A stretch of DNA of 64,000 bases. Origin: Bacteroides helcogenes P 36-108 (GTDB lineage: Bacteria > Bacteroidota > Bacteroidia > Bacteroidales > Bacteroidaceae). A program made the translations under genes and the position numbers. Location of the stretch: positions 1,984,001 through 2,048,000 of the forward strand of contig NC_014933.1 of the NCBI RefSeq assembly GCF_000186225.1, written 5' to 3'. The notes below the pieces were generated by a model, which saw only the letters and a list, made by a program, of their open reading frames with translations, did not search any database and was not told the origin of the DNA. Positions 36,601 through 44,516 of this stretch are shown in pieces. The stretch's first letter is position 1, and each line of letters opens with the position of its first letter.

Positions 36601-37672
36601 ACCGGAGAAGCAGGAAAAGATTTTTGAGCGTTTCTACCAGGTGGAGAATGGACACAAAGGGAGCGGTATTGGACTTTCATTGGTTCAGCGTCTGGTGGAA
36701 TTGCATCATGGGCGGATTGTTCTGCAGAGTGAAGTCGGCAAGGGCTCCACCTTTACGATTAACCTGCCGCAGGATGAATCTGTATATACACAGGAGGAAT
36801 TGCTTGGAGGAAGTGGAGATGCAGGAGAACAGCGTGTATATTCTACTAATGCAAACGACATTTATATCGGTGATGACGAAAAGTTGGAGGAAGGGAATAA
36901 TGCAGATGAGGAAAGTGGTAAACGTGGTACTGTTTTGATTGTGGAGGACAATAGGGAGCTAAGGCAATACTTGATGAGCAGTCTGTCTGCACTGTTTAAC
37001 ATGTTGGAAGCGGAGAATGGGCAGAAAGCGTTGGATATTCTGAAAGACAAGGAGGTTGATTTGATTATAACAGATGTCATGATGCCTGTAATGGATGGCG
37101 TCAAGTTATGCAAGTTGATGAAACAGAATCTGCGCACTTGTCATATTCCGGTTTACATGCTGTCTGCTAAAGTAGATGTTAAGTATCAACTGGAAGGCTT
37201 GCAGGTAGGAGCTGACGATTACATAGCCAAGCCATTTTCTATGGAAGTATTGAAAGCCAAGATCCTGAATATGCTGCGTACACGTTATCGGATATTCGAA
37301 CGTTATTCTAATATGACGGAAGTAGAACCGGAAAAGCTTACGAACAATACGATGGATGAGGAATTGTTGCGGAAGGCCATTGCGGTTGTAGAGAGGAATA
37401 TGGACAATGTAGAATTCTCTACAGAGCAGTTTGCGCATGAGATGAATATGAGCCGTTCCAATCTTCATCTGAAATTAAAGGCGATAACGGGAAGATCTGC
37501 GATTGATTTTATTCATAAGATACGGTTTAACCGGGCATGTCAATTATTGAAAGAGGGAAAATATACCGTTTCTGAAATCAGTTTTATGGTAGGGTATAAC
37601 ACGCCTTCTTATTTTGCGGCGCGCTTCAAGAAATACATTGGTTGTTTGCCTACAGAATATGGAAAGAAATGA
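33635..37672 (+). CDS. Hybrid two-component system regulator (HTCS) of the heparin locus
   Basis: At 1345 residues this has the full HTCS architecture. A signal peptide (ending near ML-NAG) is followed by a periplasmic sensor of two beta-propellers with repeated motifs such as DKEGNLWFATYDGVNKYD and DSQGGMWLGTYWGGLNYY, then a Y_Y_Y domain (about residues 690-775). One membrane helix lies at about 782-806 (WALSLFALSFVLLVFGIV). The kinase core has phospho-acceptor H839 in NISHELRTPLTL and ATP-binding DTGIGIPPEKQ and GSGIGLSLV. The receiver has D1147 in DLIITDVMMPVMDG, and an AraC-type helix-turn-helix closes it (EISFMVGYNTPSYFAARFKK). In B. thetaiotaomicron the equivalent regulator BT4663 senses heparin oligosaccharides. 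It likely activates the operon starting at 39540. Confidence 0.95.
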   Translation: MKILQYLLALLGVLFPYMLNAGVTEDIYFSHIGLEEGLSHSTIFAINQDKEGNLWFATYDGVNKYDGYNFTVYRHQYTDPNSIASDISRCITVDDSDRIWVGTREGLSLYNHHKDVFFNYYYKKNGLNVAVTSIVPIKKDWLMLGTAEGILLFDVKKECFLTDTLSSSLHGLRPDVLVRQSDCIYIGADEGVYIYSLSNGVLEKLVDMPAGIRVHAILYQMFNRIWLATEGDGLYLYNIKTKKLKNYRYEDGRSGLNSNYVRSLALDTENRLWVGTYGGLNIYKEGMDSFSSVKSSEIQEGSLSQNSVRSIFRDSQGGMWLGTYWGGLNYYHPLCNRFQRIKHVPFLNSLSNNVISCIVEDNKHNLWIGTSDGGLNYYDNVSQLYKNYLFDSGNLDVPFKDIKTVYVDETQDKVYVGAHAGGMMALHRKSGHVEYYNRHNSNLPSNNIYSIISDGHGGLWVASLEYLLHFDVDKHNFTIVDEDGDGHKLKQYNRLLFRDSKKRIWVGGEMGISVFNQVGASLLTNKDFQTVSVLKQAFVNCFYETSSGYMWIGTRSGLFALKENDKQILQYTTANGLPSNVIYGILEDAYGRLWISTNQGLSCLNPESGKFRNFTIMDGLQGNQFNAGAYCRKDNGYMLFGGVNGITSFRPETLIDNPYTPKPVINKLFVYNKEVLPDDETGILKESIAYVDHITLSSSQNSFAISFVVSNYIAGKHNTFAYKLKGYNDVWYKQNDISLVSYSNLPAGDYTFCIKAANNDGKWNEEPTMLHIRILPVWYCTWWALSLFALSFVLLVFGIVRFFWLRKSMQAEIRMERLDKEKREEISQMKIRFYVNISHELRTPLTLIVAPLQELLSRISGHWEHEQLLYVQRNTNRLLHLVNQLMDFRRAELGIFELRAVYSNAYKRVLGCFMNYESLSKRKDIDYNFYTELQDENVLFDENYLDLIVNNLLSNAFKYTEIGESITVKLYVEDNDLVLQVIDTGIGIPPEKQEKIFERFYQVENGHKGSGIGLSLVQRLVELHHGRIVLQSEVGKGSTFTINLPQDESVYTQEELLGGSGDAGEQRVYSTNANDIYIGDDEKLEEGNNADEESGKRGTVLIVEDNRELRQYLMSSLSALFNMLEAENGQKALDILKDKEVDLIITDVMMPVMDGVKLCKLMKQNLRTCHIPVYMLSAKVDVKYQLEGLQVGADDYIAKPFSMEVLKAKILNMLRTRYRIFERYSNMTEVEPEKLTNNTMDEELLRKAIAVVERNMDNVEFSTEQFAHEMNMSRSNLHLKLKAITGRSAIDFIHKIRFNRACQLLKEGKYTVSEISFMVGYNTPSYFAARFKKYIGCLPTEYGKK

Positions 37673-37688
37673 TGTTGGTCACTTGGTT

Positions 37689-38810
37689 ATGAAGGTATGT
37701 ATTGTTAGGGCATTGATAGTTATTTCATGTTTGTTGGTTTCGTGCGGACAAACAGCTTTATGCCGGCTATCTGTATCCAAAGATAGTAGTATCAGGAGAG
37801 GAAGTGATACTATAGAAATGTTTACGTTGGTCAATGCGAGCGGAATGTGTGTTAAAGTGACGAATTATGCCGCTTCGCTGACTGATGTTTCCGTTCCTGA
37901 CAAACAAGGACATTTTGAGCATGTGGTTTTGGGATTTGATAGTCTGGAATGTTATTTGGGAAGACATCCTAAATTGGGAGCTACAGTAGGAAGGTTCGCC
38001 AATAGAATTAAAAATGCGGAATTCCGTTTGAACGGGCAGACTTATCATTTGGAAAAGAATAGTAAAGGGCATTTCATTCATGGTGGAACAAATGGGTTTA
38101 ATCATCGAATCTTTAAGACGGATACATTCTATGTTGTAAAAGATACGGCCGTTGTGGTTTTTAAATACAGAAGTGTTCATCTGGAAGGAGGATTTCCTGG
38201 CAATCTGGAACTTTCAATGGCTTATAAACTGACTGATCATAATGAGATTGTTCTGGAATATACGGCTACTACAGATAAACCTACAATAGTTAACCTTACG
38301 AATCATAGCTATTTTAATCTGGCAGGTTGCAAAAGAAACGTGTTGAATCATATTTATAGGATTTATGCAGATTCTATAACTCCTGTAGATTCTATGGGTA
38401 TTCCTACCGGAGACTTAATGTCTGTGGCGGGTACTGTATATGATTTTACTTCTTCACAATCGGTGGAAAAAAGAGTACAGAAAATGGGAAAAGGGTATGA
38501 TGTGAATTATAAACTGAATAAATTTCCGAATTCGTTAGAGTTGGCGGCAATTGTGGTGGAGCCTGTATCCGGTAGAGTGCTGAAAGCATACACTACTGAG
38601 CCTGGAATGCAGTTTTATATTCCAAATTCAAATATGGATTATCTTGTTGGACATGCCGGAAGAAAATATGGAAAATATTATGGTTTTTGCCTTGAAATGC
38701 AGCATTTCCCCGATGCTCCCAACAATCCTCAATTCCCTGCTACAAGTTTGTTGCCGGGAGAAATATATCGGCAGGTTACTATTTATAAATTTGAAACAAT
38801 ATCAGAATAA
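37689..38810 (+). CDS. Aldose 1-epimerase (mutarotase), lipoprotein
   Basis: The ATG at 37689 lies 16 nt after the regulator's stop and begins a signal sequence with lipobox LVSCGQ. The longer frame beginning at 37614 overlaps the regulator gene and is not used. Family motifs include GATVGRFANRIKNAEF, HFIHGGTNGFNHRIF (catalytic histidine), PTIVNLTNHSYFNLAG and the C-terminal CLEMQHFPDAPNNPQFP with the catalytic glutamate. Aldose epimerases interconvert anomers of free sugars; here that would help the monosaccharides released from heparan in the periplasm. It reads in the same direction as the regulator and the cupin, so these three may be a unit separate from the SusC operon. Confidence 0.9.
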   Translation: MKVCIVRALIVISCLLVSCGQTALCRLSVSKDSSIRRGSDTIEMFTLVNASGMCVKVTNYAASLTDVSVPDKQGHFEHVVLGFDSLECYLGRHPKLGATVGRFANRIKNAEFRLNGQTYHLEKNSKGHFIHGGTNGFNHRIFKTDTFYVVKDTAVVVFKYRSVHLEGGFPGNLELSMAYKLTDHNEIVLEYTATTDKPTIVNLTNHSYFNLAGCKRNVLNHIYRIYADSITPVDSMGIPTGDLMSVAGTVYDFTSSQSVEKRVQKMGKGYDVNYKLNKFPNSLELAAIVVEPVSGRVLKAYTTEPGMQFYIPNSNMDYLVGHAGRKYGKYYGFCLEMQHFPDAPNNPQFPATSLLPGEIYRQVTIYKFETISE

Positions 38811-38839
38811 TATATTTAATCAACTAAAACTTATTAATT

Positions 38840-39283
38840 ATGAAAATGAAAACATGGAAGAGATGTGTATGTATGGTTGGAGTAGTCCTCTTTGCAGTAG
38901 TGGGTTTGGATGCCAGTAATGGAGTGCCCGATAGTCCCGTCAAAAAAACAAGAAGCAATACTTTTATTATTGAGAAAGAAAATGCATGGGAGCCGGTGGG
39001 TGAAGGTGTAACCAGACAGATCATGGGTTATGACGGACAAGTAATGTTGGTTAAAGTCAAATTTGAGAAAGGGGCTATAGGAAGTCCTCACACACACTAT
39101 CATACGCAGACGACTTACGTGGCAAGTGGCAAATTTGAGTTTACGGTGGGCAATGAAAAGAAGATTGTGGAAGCAGGAGATGGTATTTATATTGAACCGG
39201 ATATCTTGCATGGCTGTGTTTGTCTGGAACCCGGACTTTTGATTGACTGTTTTGCTCCGATGCGAACGGATTTTCTGAAATAA
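38840..39283 (+). CDS. KdgF-like cupin, secreted
   Basis: A 147-residue protein with a hydrophobic signal segment (VCMVGVVLFAVVGLDA) and a single cupin domain. The metal-binding block SPHTHYHTQTTYV and the late histidine in DILHGCV match KdgF. The C-terminal LIDCFAPMRTDFL keeps the D-x-F-x-P-x-R pattern that carries catalytic Asp, Phe and Arg in KdgF of pectin and alginate degraders. KdgF converts 4,5-unsaturated uronate monosaccharides to the linear 4-deoxy-5-hexulose uronate. The GH88 enzyme encoded downstream should make exactly that unsaturated uronate. Unusually, this copy appears exported, suggesting periplasmic processing. It is followed by a long 256-nt gap before susC. Confidence 0.8.
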   Translation: MKMKTWKRCVCMVGVVLFAVVGLDASNGVPDSPVKKTRSNTFIIEKENAWEPVGEGVTRQIMGYDGQVMLVKVKFEKGAIGSPHTHYHTQTTYVASGKFEFTVGNEKKIVEAGDGIYIEPDILHGCVCLEPGLLIDCFAPMRTDFLK

Positions 39284-39431
39284 GTATTGAAAAAAGATTT
39301 TGTACAATCAGTTTTTTCGTGCAATCGAGGCTGATAAATCTATTGTTTAATCGGATGATTCCTCTCTTGTAGGGGATGGAGGGCGTCTTTTGCACAAAAA
39401 CATTGTGTGGTGGACAATATTAGTATGGAAA

Positions 39432-39485
39432 AAGTGTAAAAGTGAAAGTAACAAAAACAATACTTTTGCACTTTTTTTTGCACTT
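39432..39485 (+). promoter_or_regulatory. Promoter/operator region of the heparin SusC operon
   Basis: Contains a -7 box TACTTTTG at 39461-39468, giving a leader of about 65 nt. An inverted repeat overlaps it: arms 39432-39443 and 39462-39473 pair over 12 bases with one wobble. A direct repeat TTTTGCACTT occurs at 39464-39473 and 39476-39485 with a 12-nt period. The inverted repeat could equally act as a terminator for the cupin transcript. The direct repeat is a candidate regulator site. Confidence 0.5.
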
Positions 39486-39539
39486 GTCGTATGTTTGTCC
39501 CCAGAAAAATTCTAAAGTTAAACCTTAGATTTATTTATT

Positions 39540-42500
39540 ATGTACAGATTAAAAAAAAGTTTTTTAATGTTTGTCTTCGTTTTTGTCAGTATGGTAGCAT
39601 ACGCGCAAAGTTTGACGGTAACCGGTAAGGTGATTGATAGCGAAGGATATGAAGTGGTTGGAGGTAGTGTTACTGTCAAAGGTGCTGCCGGTGTTGGAAC
39701 TGTTACCGACATAAATGGTAACTATACTCTGAAAGTGAATGATGCATCTAAAGACGTGTTGGTGTTTTCTTATGTGGGAATGACTTCTCAGGAAGTGAAA
39801 GTCAACAAACAGAGTGTTATTAATGTAACGTTGCAGGCAGATGCCGTACTGCTGGATGAAGTGGTAGCTATCGGTTATGCAACCGTAAAACGTAAAGACT
39901 TGACTGGTTCTGTTGCTTCAGTGAATAGCAAAGAACTCTCTAAAGTTCCTACCAGTGATATTACGCAAGCTCTTGCCGGACGTATGGCAGGTGTGCAGGT
40001 AATGCAAAGCGAAGGTGCTCCCGGAGCTTCTATCTCAGTTCGTGTTCGTGGTGGTATCTCTATTACCCAAAGCAACGAACCTTTGTATATCATCGACGGT
40101 TTCCCCAGTGAAGATGGTATGTCTACCCTTGACCCTGCCGAGATTGAAACAATCGACATTTTGAAAGATGCTTCTGCTACGGCTATCTATGGTGCCCGTG
40201 GTGCGAATGGTGTAGTTGTTATTACTACCAAGAGCGGTGGTAAGGACGGAAAAGCTACTGTAACCTTTGACAGCTATGTAGGTTTCAAGAAAATCGCCAA
40301 GAAGCTGGATGTACTTTCTACTTATGAGTTTGCCATGTTGGATTATGAACGTCGCGTTTATGATGCTACTACTCCGGATGACTGGGATAAAGACATCAAG
40401 AAGTTCACTGAAATCTATGGCAATTACAGTGACCTCGAAAAGAACTATGGTAATCGTAAAGGTCTGGATTGGCAAGACGAGACATTGGGACGTACAGCGA
40501 TTACACAAAATTATCGTGTAGGTGTTTCCGGTGGTACGGATAAATTGAACTACAACTTGGCATACTCTTATTATGATGAAGATGGTGCAATGGTGTATAG
40601 CGGAAACAAAAAACATAATATTTCATTCAATATGAATCATAAGTTGAACACCCGCCTGAGCATCAATGCCCGTATCAGCTACGATCAGATGAAAATTTAC
40701 GGTATGGGTACTTCCGAAGGAGGTGACCGTTTTAATAAGATGCAACACATTTTGCAGTATCGTCCTACTATAGGTATCAGTGGAACCGATGATATGTTGT
40801 TGGAAGATGAAGATCCTATTTTCCTGGATGATTCGGGTAATGTGATGCAGAATCCTTTACTTTCTGCTGCGGAAGAAATCAACAATCGTGAATATCGTAC
40901 TTTTCAGGCAAACGGAGGCTTTACTTTGAAGCTTTTCAAAGGTTTGTCATTCCGTAATACAACGGGTATGCGTTACCAGACACGTCGCAATGATATCTTT
41001 TATGGAGATAAATCAATAACGGCAAAGCGTTCCAGTATCAACGGTAGTATTCAGAATCTGGAAAATGGGAGTTTTCAAACTTCAAACGTATTGAATTATA
41101 AATGGTCTGGCAAAGGTCATGATCTGACCGCTATGCTCGGACAGGAGTATGTGGATCGTTGGAGACGTAATTTCAAGGCTGCCGCCGCTAACTTCCCGAA
41201 TGATGATATAGGTTTGGCCGATCTTTCACTGGGCTTGCCGACTGCTGTTTCATCTGCCGAAAACTATGATGATAAACTGCTTTCCTTCTTTGTTCGCTTC
41301 AATTATGGGTTCAAGGATAAATATTTGTTTACTGCTTCTGCCCGTGCTGATGGTTCCTCTAAATTCGGTAAAAATAATAAATGGGGATACTTCCCCGCAT
41401 TCTCTGCCGCTTGGCGTTTGGGAGAAGAAGAGTTTATCAAAGACTTGAATATTTTCTCTGACTTGAAAGTTCGTTTAGGTTATGGTATGGCAGGAAATAA
41501 TCGTATTGATAGTTATCTTAGTTTGGCGGTGCTGAATTCTGTGACTTATCCTAATGGAGATTCTACCCAGTCTGGGTATGTTTCTAAGCAGATTCCTAAT
41601 CCAGACTTGAAATGGGAGGCTAATAAAACTTTCAACTTTGGTCTTGACTTTGGTTTCTTCAACCAACGTTTGACCATTTCTCCTGAATTCTACATTAACC
41701 GTAGTAGTAACTTGCTGCTGAATGCTAAATTGCCTACTTCATCTGGTTACAACAGTATGGTTATTAATGCCGGTGAAACAGAAAATAAGGGTATTGACTT
41801 GACTATCAATTCAACCAATATCATAAACAAGAACTTTAGCTGGAATACATCTGTAACTTTGTCTCACAACAAGAATTCTGTTAAGAAGTTGACCGGTGAA
41901 GAAGTACAGTTGTGGGAAGCTAACTTCGGTTATAGCCAGAATACACACATTATCGGTGTAAATCAACCTTTGGGACAGATGTACGGATATGTAACGGAAG
42001 GTTTGTATCAGGTATCTGACTTTGATTATGATGCCACTACACAGATTTATACATTGAAAGACGGTGTTCCGTATGTCGGTGATAAGGGTAATGTAAAACC
42101 AGGTATGTGGAAGTTTAAGAATGTAGATGGTAGCGAAGACAATAAGATTACAGAAGCTGACAAGACAGTAATCGGTAACGCTTATCCTAAACTTTATGGT
42201 GGTATCAACAATACCTTTACTTACAAAGATTTCGATTTGAGTGTCTTCTTTACTTACAGCATCGGCAACGACGTATTCAATGCAACCAAGTTGACTAATA
42301 CTAAAACTGCTTTGCAGAACAAGAACGTCTTGGCAGTAGCTGATTCTAAGAACCGTTGGGTATTGGTTAATAAATCAGGTGAACTGATTACTGATCCTCA
42401 AGAAATGGCAGACATCAACAGAGGCAAGACGGTAGCTGCTATCTATGACAACGAGGTAGGTGATACTTATATTCACTCTTGGGCTGTGGAAGATGGTTCA

Positions 42501-42737
42501 TTCTTGAAGTTGAGCAACATTACTTTAGGTTACACTTTCCCCAAGAAGATGCTTAGCAAAGCCGGTATCAGTAAATTGCGTCTTTATGCTACAGGTTCTA
42601 ACTTGTTGACTTGGACCAAGTATTCCGGTTTTGATCCTGAAGTTTCTACAATGGGCAATGGCTTGACACCGGGTGTTGACTTTGGTGCTTATCCTAAGAG
42701 CCGCTCGTTTGTTTTCGGTATTAATTTAGCTTTCTAA
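39540..42737 (+). CDS. SusC-like TonB-dependent transporter of the heparin locus
   Basis: A 1065-residue protein with signal peptide ending VAYAQ, a CarboxypepD_reg-like domain (TVTGKVIDSEGYEVVGGSV) and a TonB plug (AIGYATVKRKDLTGSVASV, LKDASATAIYGARGANGVVV). The barrel ends with SRSFVFGINLAF, the terminal aromatic residue needed for outer-membrane assembly. It imports heparan oligosaccharides with the SusD that follows after 22 nt. It is the first gene of a ten-gene transcript. The N-terminus lacks an STN domain, so signalling goes through the HTCS rather than an anti-sigma system. Confidence 0.95.
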   Translation: MYRLKKSFLMFVFVFVSMVAYAQSLTVTGKVIDSEGYEVVGGSVTVKGAAGVGTVTDINGNYTLKVNDASKDVLVFSYVGMTSQEVKVNKQSVINVTLQADAVLLDEVVAIGYATVKRKDLTGSVASVNSKELSKVPTSDITQALAGRMAGVQVMQSEGAPGASISVRVRGGISITQSNEPLYIIDGFPSEDGMSTLDPAEIETIDILKDASATAIYGARGANGVVVITTKSGGKDGKATVTFDSYVGFKKIAKKLDVLSTYEFAMLDYERRVYDATTPDDWDKDIKKFTEIYGNYSDLEKNYGNRKGLDWQDETLGRTAITQNYRVGVSGGTDKLNYNLAYSYYDEDGAMVYSGNKKHNISFNMNHKLNTRLSINARISYDQMKIYGMGTSEGGDRFNKMQHILQYRPTIGISGTDDMLLEDEDPIFLDDSGNVMQNPLLSAAEEINNREYRTFQANGGFTLKLFKGLSFRNTTGMRYQTRRNDIFYGDKSITAKRSSINGSIQNLENGSFQTSNVLNYKWSGKGHDLTAMLGQEYVDRWRRNFKAAAANFPNDDIGLADLSLGLPTAVSSAENYDDKLLSFFVRFNYGFKDKYLFTASARADGSSKFGKNNKWGYFPAFSAAWRLGEEEFIKDLNIFSDLKVRLGYGMAGNNRIDSYLSLAVLNSVTYPNGDSTQSGYVSKQIPNPDLKWEANKTFNFGLDFGFFNQRLTISPEFYINRSSNLLLNAKLPTSSGYNSMVINAGETENKGIDLTINSTNIINKNFSWNTSVTLSHNKNSVKKLTGEEVQLWEANFGYSQNTHIIGVNQPLGQMYGYVTEGLYQVSDFDYDATTQIYTLKDGVPYVGDKGNVKPGMWKFKNVDGSEDNKITEADKTVIGNAYPKLYGGINNTFTYKDFDLSVFFTYSIGNDVFNATKLTNTKTALQNKNVLAVADSKNRWVLVNKSGELITDPQEMADINRGKTVAAIYDNEVGDTYIHSWAVEDGSFLKLSNITLGYTFPKKMLSKAGISKLRLYATGSNLLTWTKYSGFDPEVSTMGNGLTPGVDFGAYPKSRSFVFGINLAF

Positions 42738-42759
42738 TGAACTTCAAAAGGAGAATACA

Positions 42760-44430
42760 ATGAAAAAATATAAAGTGATTGCGCTTAGCGCGCTGATTGT
42801 AGCAGGATTCACCTCTTGCGACCTGACTGAGAAACCTACTTCTTATTACGAGAAGGATACTTATTTTAAAACTACAGACCAAGCAAAGATGTCTGTGATA
42901 GGTATTTACGACTGTCTGGCTATAGACAAGCATTACGGACAGTTTGAGATGGCTATGCCTTGTTCGGATGACACCTACTATATACAGGGTACGGGTACGG
43001 ACAATACACGTCGTGACATAGCTCACTATATGGTGAAATCTACCAATACCTGGATTGCCGATATATGGGAATACAAGTATATGGGTATAGACCGTGCTAA
43101 TTTTGCCATTACAGGTATTGAGAAGATGGCGGAATATGAAAGCAGTACTGTTTTGAAGGAATTAGTAGCTCAGGCACGTTTCCTTCGTGGCTTCCTGGCA
43201 TTCGACTTGATAAAGTATTGGGGAGATGTTCCGTTCAAGACGACCTATACTTCAGGGTATGAAGGCGCTTTTAATGGTCGTGTAAACCGTGAAGATATTT
43301 ACGATCAGATCATTGCCGACTTGGATTTTGCCAAAGAGAATTTGCAGAAGGGAAATGCTTCACTTTCACCGGAAACTCCCTCGCAAGGTGCTGCTCACGC
43401 ATTGCTGATGCGTGTCTATCTGCAACGCGCGGGTTATAGCCTGCAACAGGATGGCAATTTGACTCGTCCGGATGAAGCTAAAAGAAAAGAGTACTTTAAT
43501 GCTGTAATATCCGAGTGGACTGCCTTACAAAGTAAAGGTTATCATGGTTTTTATGAGGGTGGTTTTAAACAACTGTTTATGGGATATTCTGCCGGTATCT
43601 TGAATTCCAAAGAGAGTTTGTGGGAAATAGCATTCAACCCTACCGGATCCGGTTATAAAGACAATTCGGGTACTTGGGCAACCTACAATGGTCCGGCAGT
43701 AGAGGCGCCGGGTAAAAATGCTACGGCAGATGCAATGGGACGTGCCAATGCTTTCTTTCGTGTATTGCCGGCTTGGAAAGACTTTTTTGAGGCCAATGAT
43801 GAGCGTAGAGATGTAATGGTATGTACTTATCGATACAAATGGGATGTGAACAAAGCGACACATAAAAAAGTGGAGAATGCAAAACTTGCGGATTGGTATC
43901 CAGGCAAATGGCGCAGAGAATGGATGCCCGGAGGATTTGTAGATCCTAATAATACATCTGTGAATTATTGTCCGTTGCGTTATGCTGATGTCGTGTTGAT
44001 GGCTGCCGAGGCCTATAATGAGACAGGTAATACACCGGAGGCTTGGAATTTGCTGAACTCTGTGCGTACACGTGCGAATGCAACTCCTATTACAGCCACC
44101 AACTACAATAGTCTGATGAAGGCGCCGAAAGTTTATGACCTTCCGTATATTCAGGATGGTGACGCTGCCGGTAAGTTCCGCACAGCTCTTTATTGGGAAC
44201 GTGGTTTTGAGTTGGCTTTTGAAGGTCAACGTAAATATGACTTGTTGCGTTGGGGGATCTTGGGTGATGCGCTGAAGTATTTTCAGAACCACATGGATAA
44301 GTCACTCAAAGGCAAATATGTAGCCGGTGAAAAATTCATCACGGGAAAGCACGAACTTTTCCCGATACCTTTAGGAGAGCTACAGTCTAATCCGGCTTTG
44401 AATAACCAGAATAATCCGGGTTACGAATAG
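42760..44430 (+). CDS. SusD-like lipoprotein of the heparin locus
   Basis: A 556-residue lipoprotein with lipobox FTSCD (cysteine at about residue 20). The usual SusD features are present: QARFLRGFLAFDLIKYWGDVPF, ALLMRVYLQRAG, RYADVVLMAAEAYNETGN and ALYWERGFELAFEGQRKYDLLRWG near the C-terminus, then FPIPLGELQSNPAL. It caps the SusC barrel and binds heparan oligosaccharides at the surface. The gene is followed by a hairpin at 44459-44489, likely attenuating downstream expression. Notably there is no separate surface glycan-binding protein gene next to it, unlike the B. thetaiotaomicron locus. Confidence 0.94.
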   Translation: MKKYKVIALSALIVAGFTSCDLTEKPTSYYEKDTYFKTTDQAKMSVIGIYDCLAIDKHYGQFEMAMPCSDDTYYIQGTGTDNTRRDIAHYMVKSTNTWIADIWEYKYMGIDRANFAITGIEKMAEYESSTVLKELVAQARFLRGFLAFDLIKYWGDVPFKTTYTSGYEGAFNGRVNREDIYDQIIADLDFAKENLQKGNASLSPETPSQGAAHALLMRVYLQRAGYSLQQDGNLTRPDEAKRKEYFNAVISEWTALQSKGYHGFYEGGFKQLFMGYSAGILNSKESLWEIAFNPTGSGYKDNSGTWATYNGPAVEAPGKNATADAMGRANAFFRVLPAWKDFFEANDERRDVMVCTYRYKWDVNKATHKKVENAKLADWYPGKWRREWMPGGFVDPNNTSVNYCPLRYADVVLMAAEAYNETGNTPEAWNLLNSVRTRANATPITATNYNSLMKAPKVYDLPYIQDGDAAGKFRTALYWERGFELAFEGQRKYDLLRWGILGDALKYFQNHMDKSLKGKYVAGEKFITGKHELFPIPLGELQSNPALNNQNNPGYE

Positions 44431-44458
44431 ACCGGGATAATGATAGAATTGGCTATTG

Positions 44459-44489
44459 ATGGAGAGAGACTTTTTCATACTCTCTCCAT
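44459..44489 (+). terminator. Intercistronic hairpin after susD (attenuator)
   Basis: Perfect ten-base arms (44459-44468 and 44480-44489) with an 11-base loop, followed by a modest T-rich stretch. It would lower transcription of downstream genes relative to susC/susD. Confidence 0.6.
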
Positions 44490-44516
44490 TATATTCTTTA
44501 CTAATAAAATGTATTT

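Noticed and set aside
43525..44292. Minus-strand 255-codon frame over susD
   Set aside because: Antisense to a confident SusD gene and lacking start signals or known motifs.
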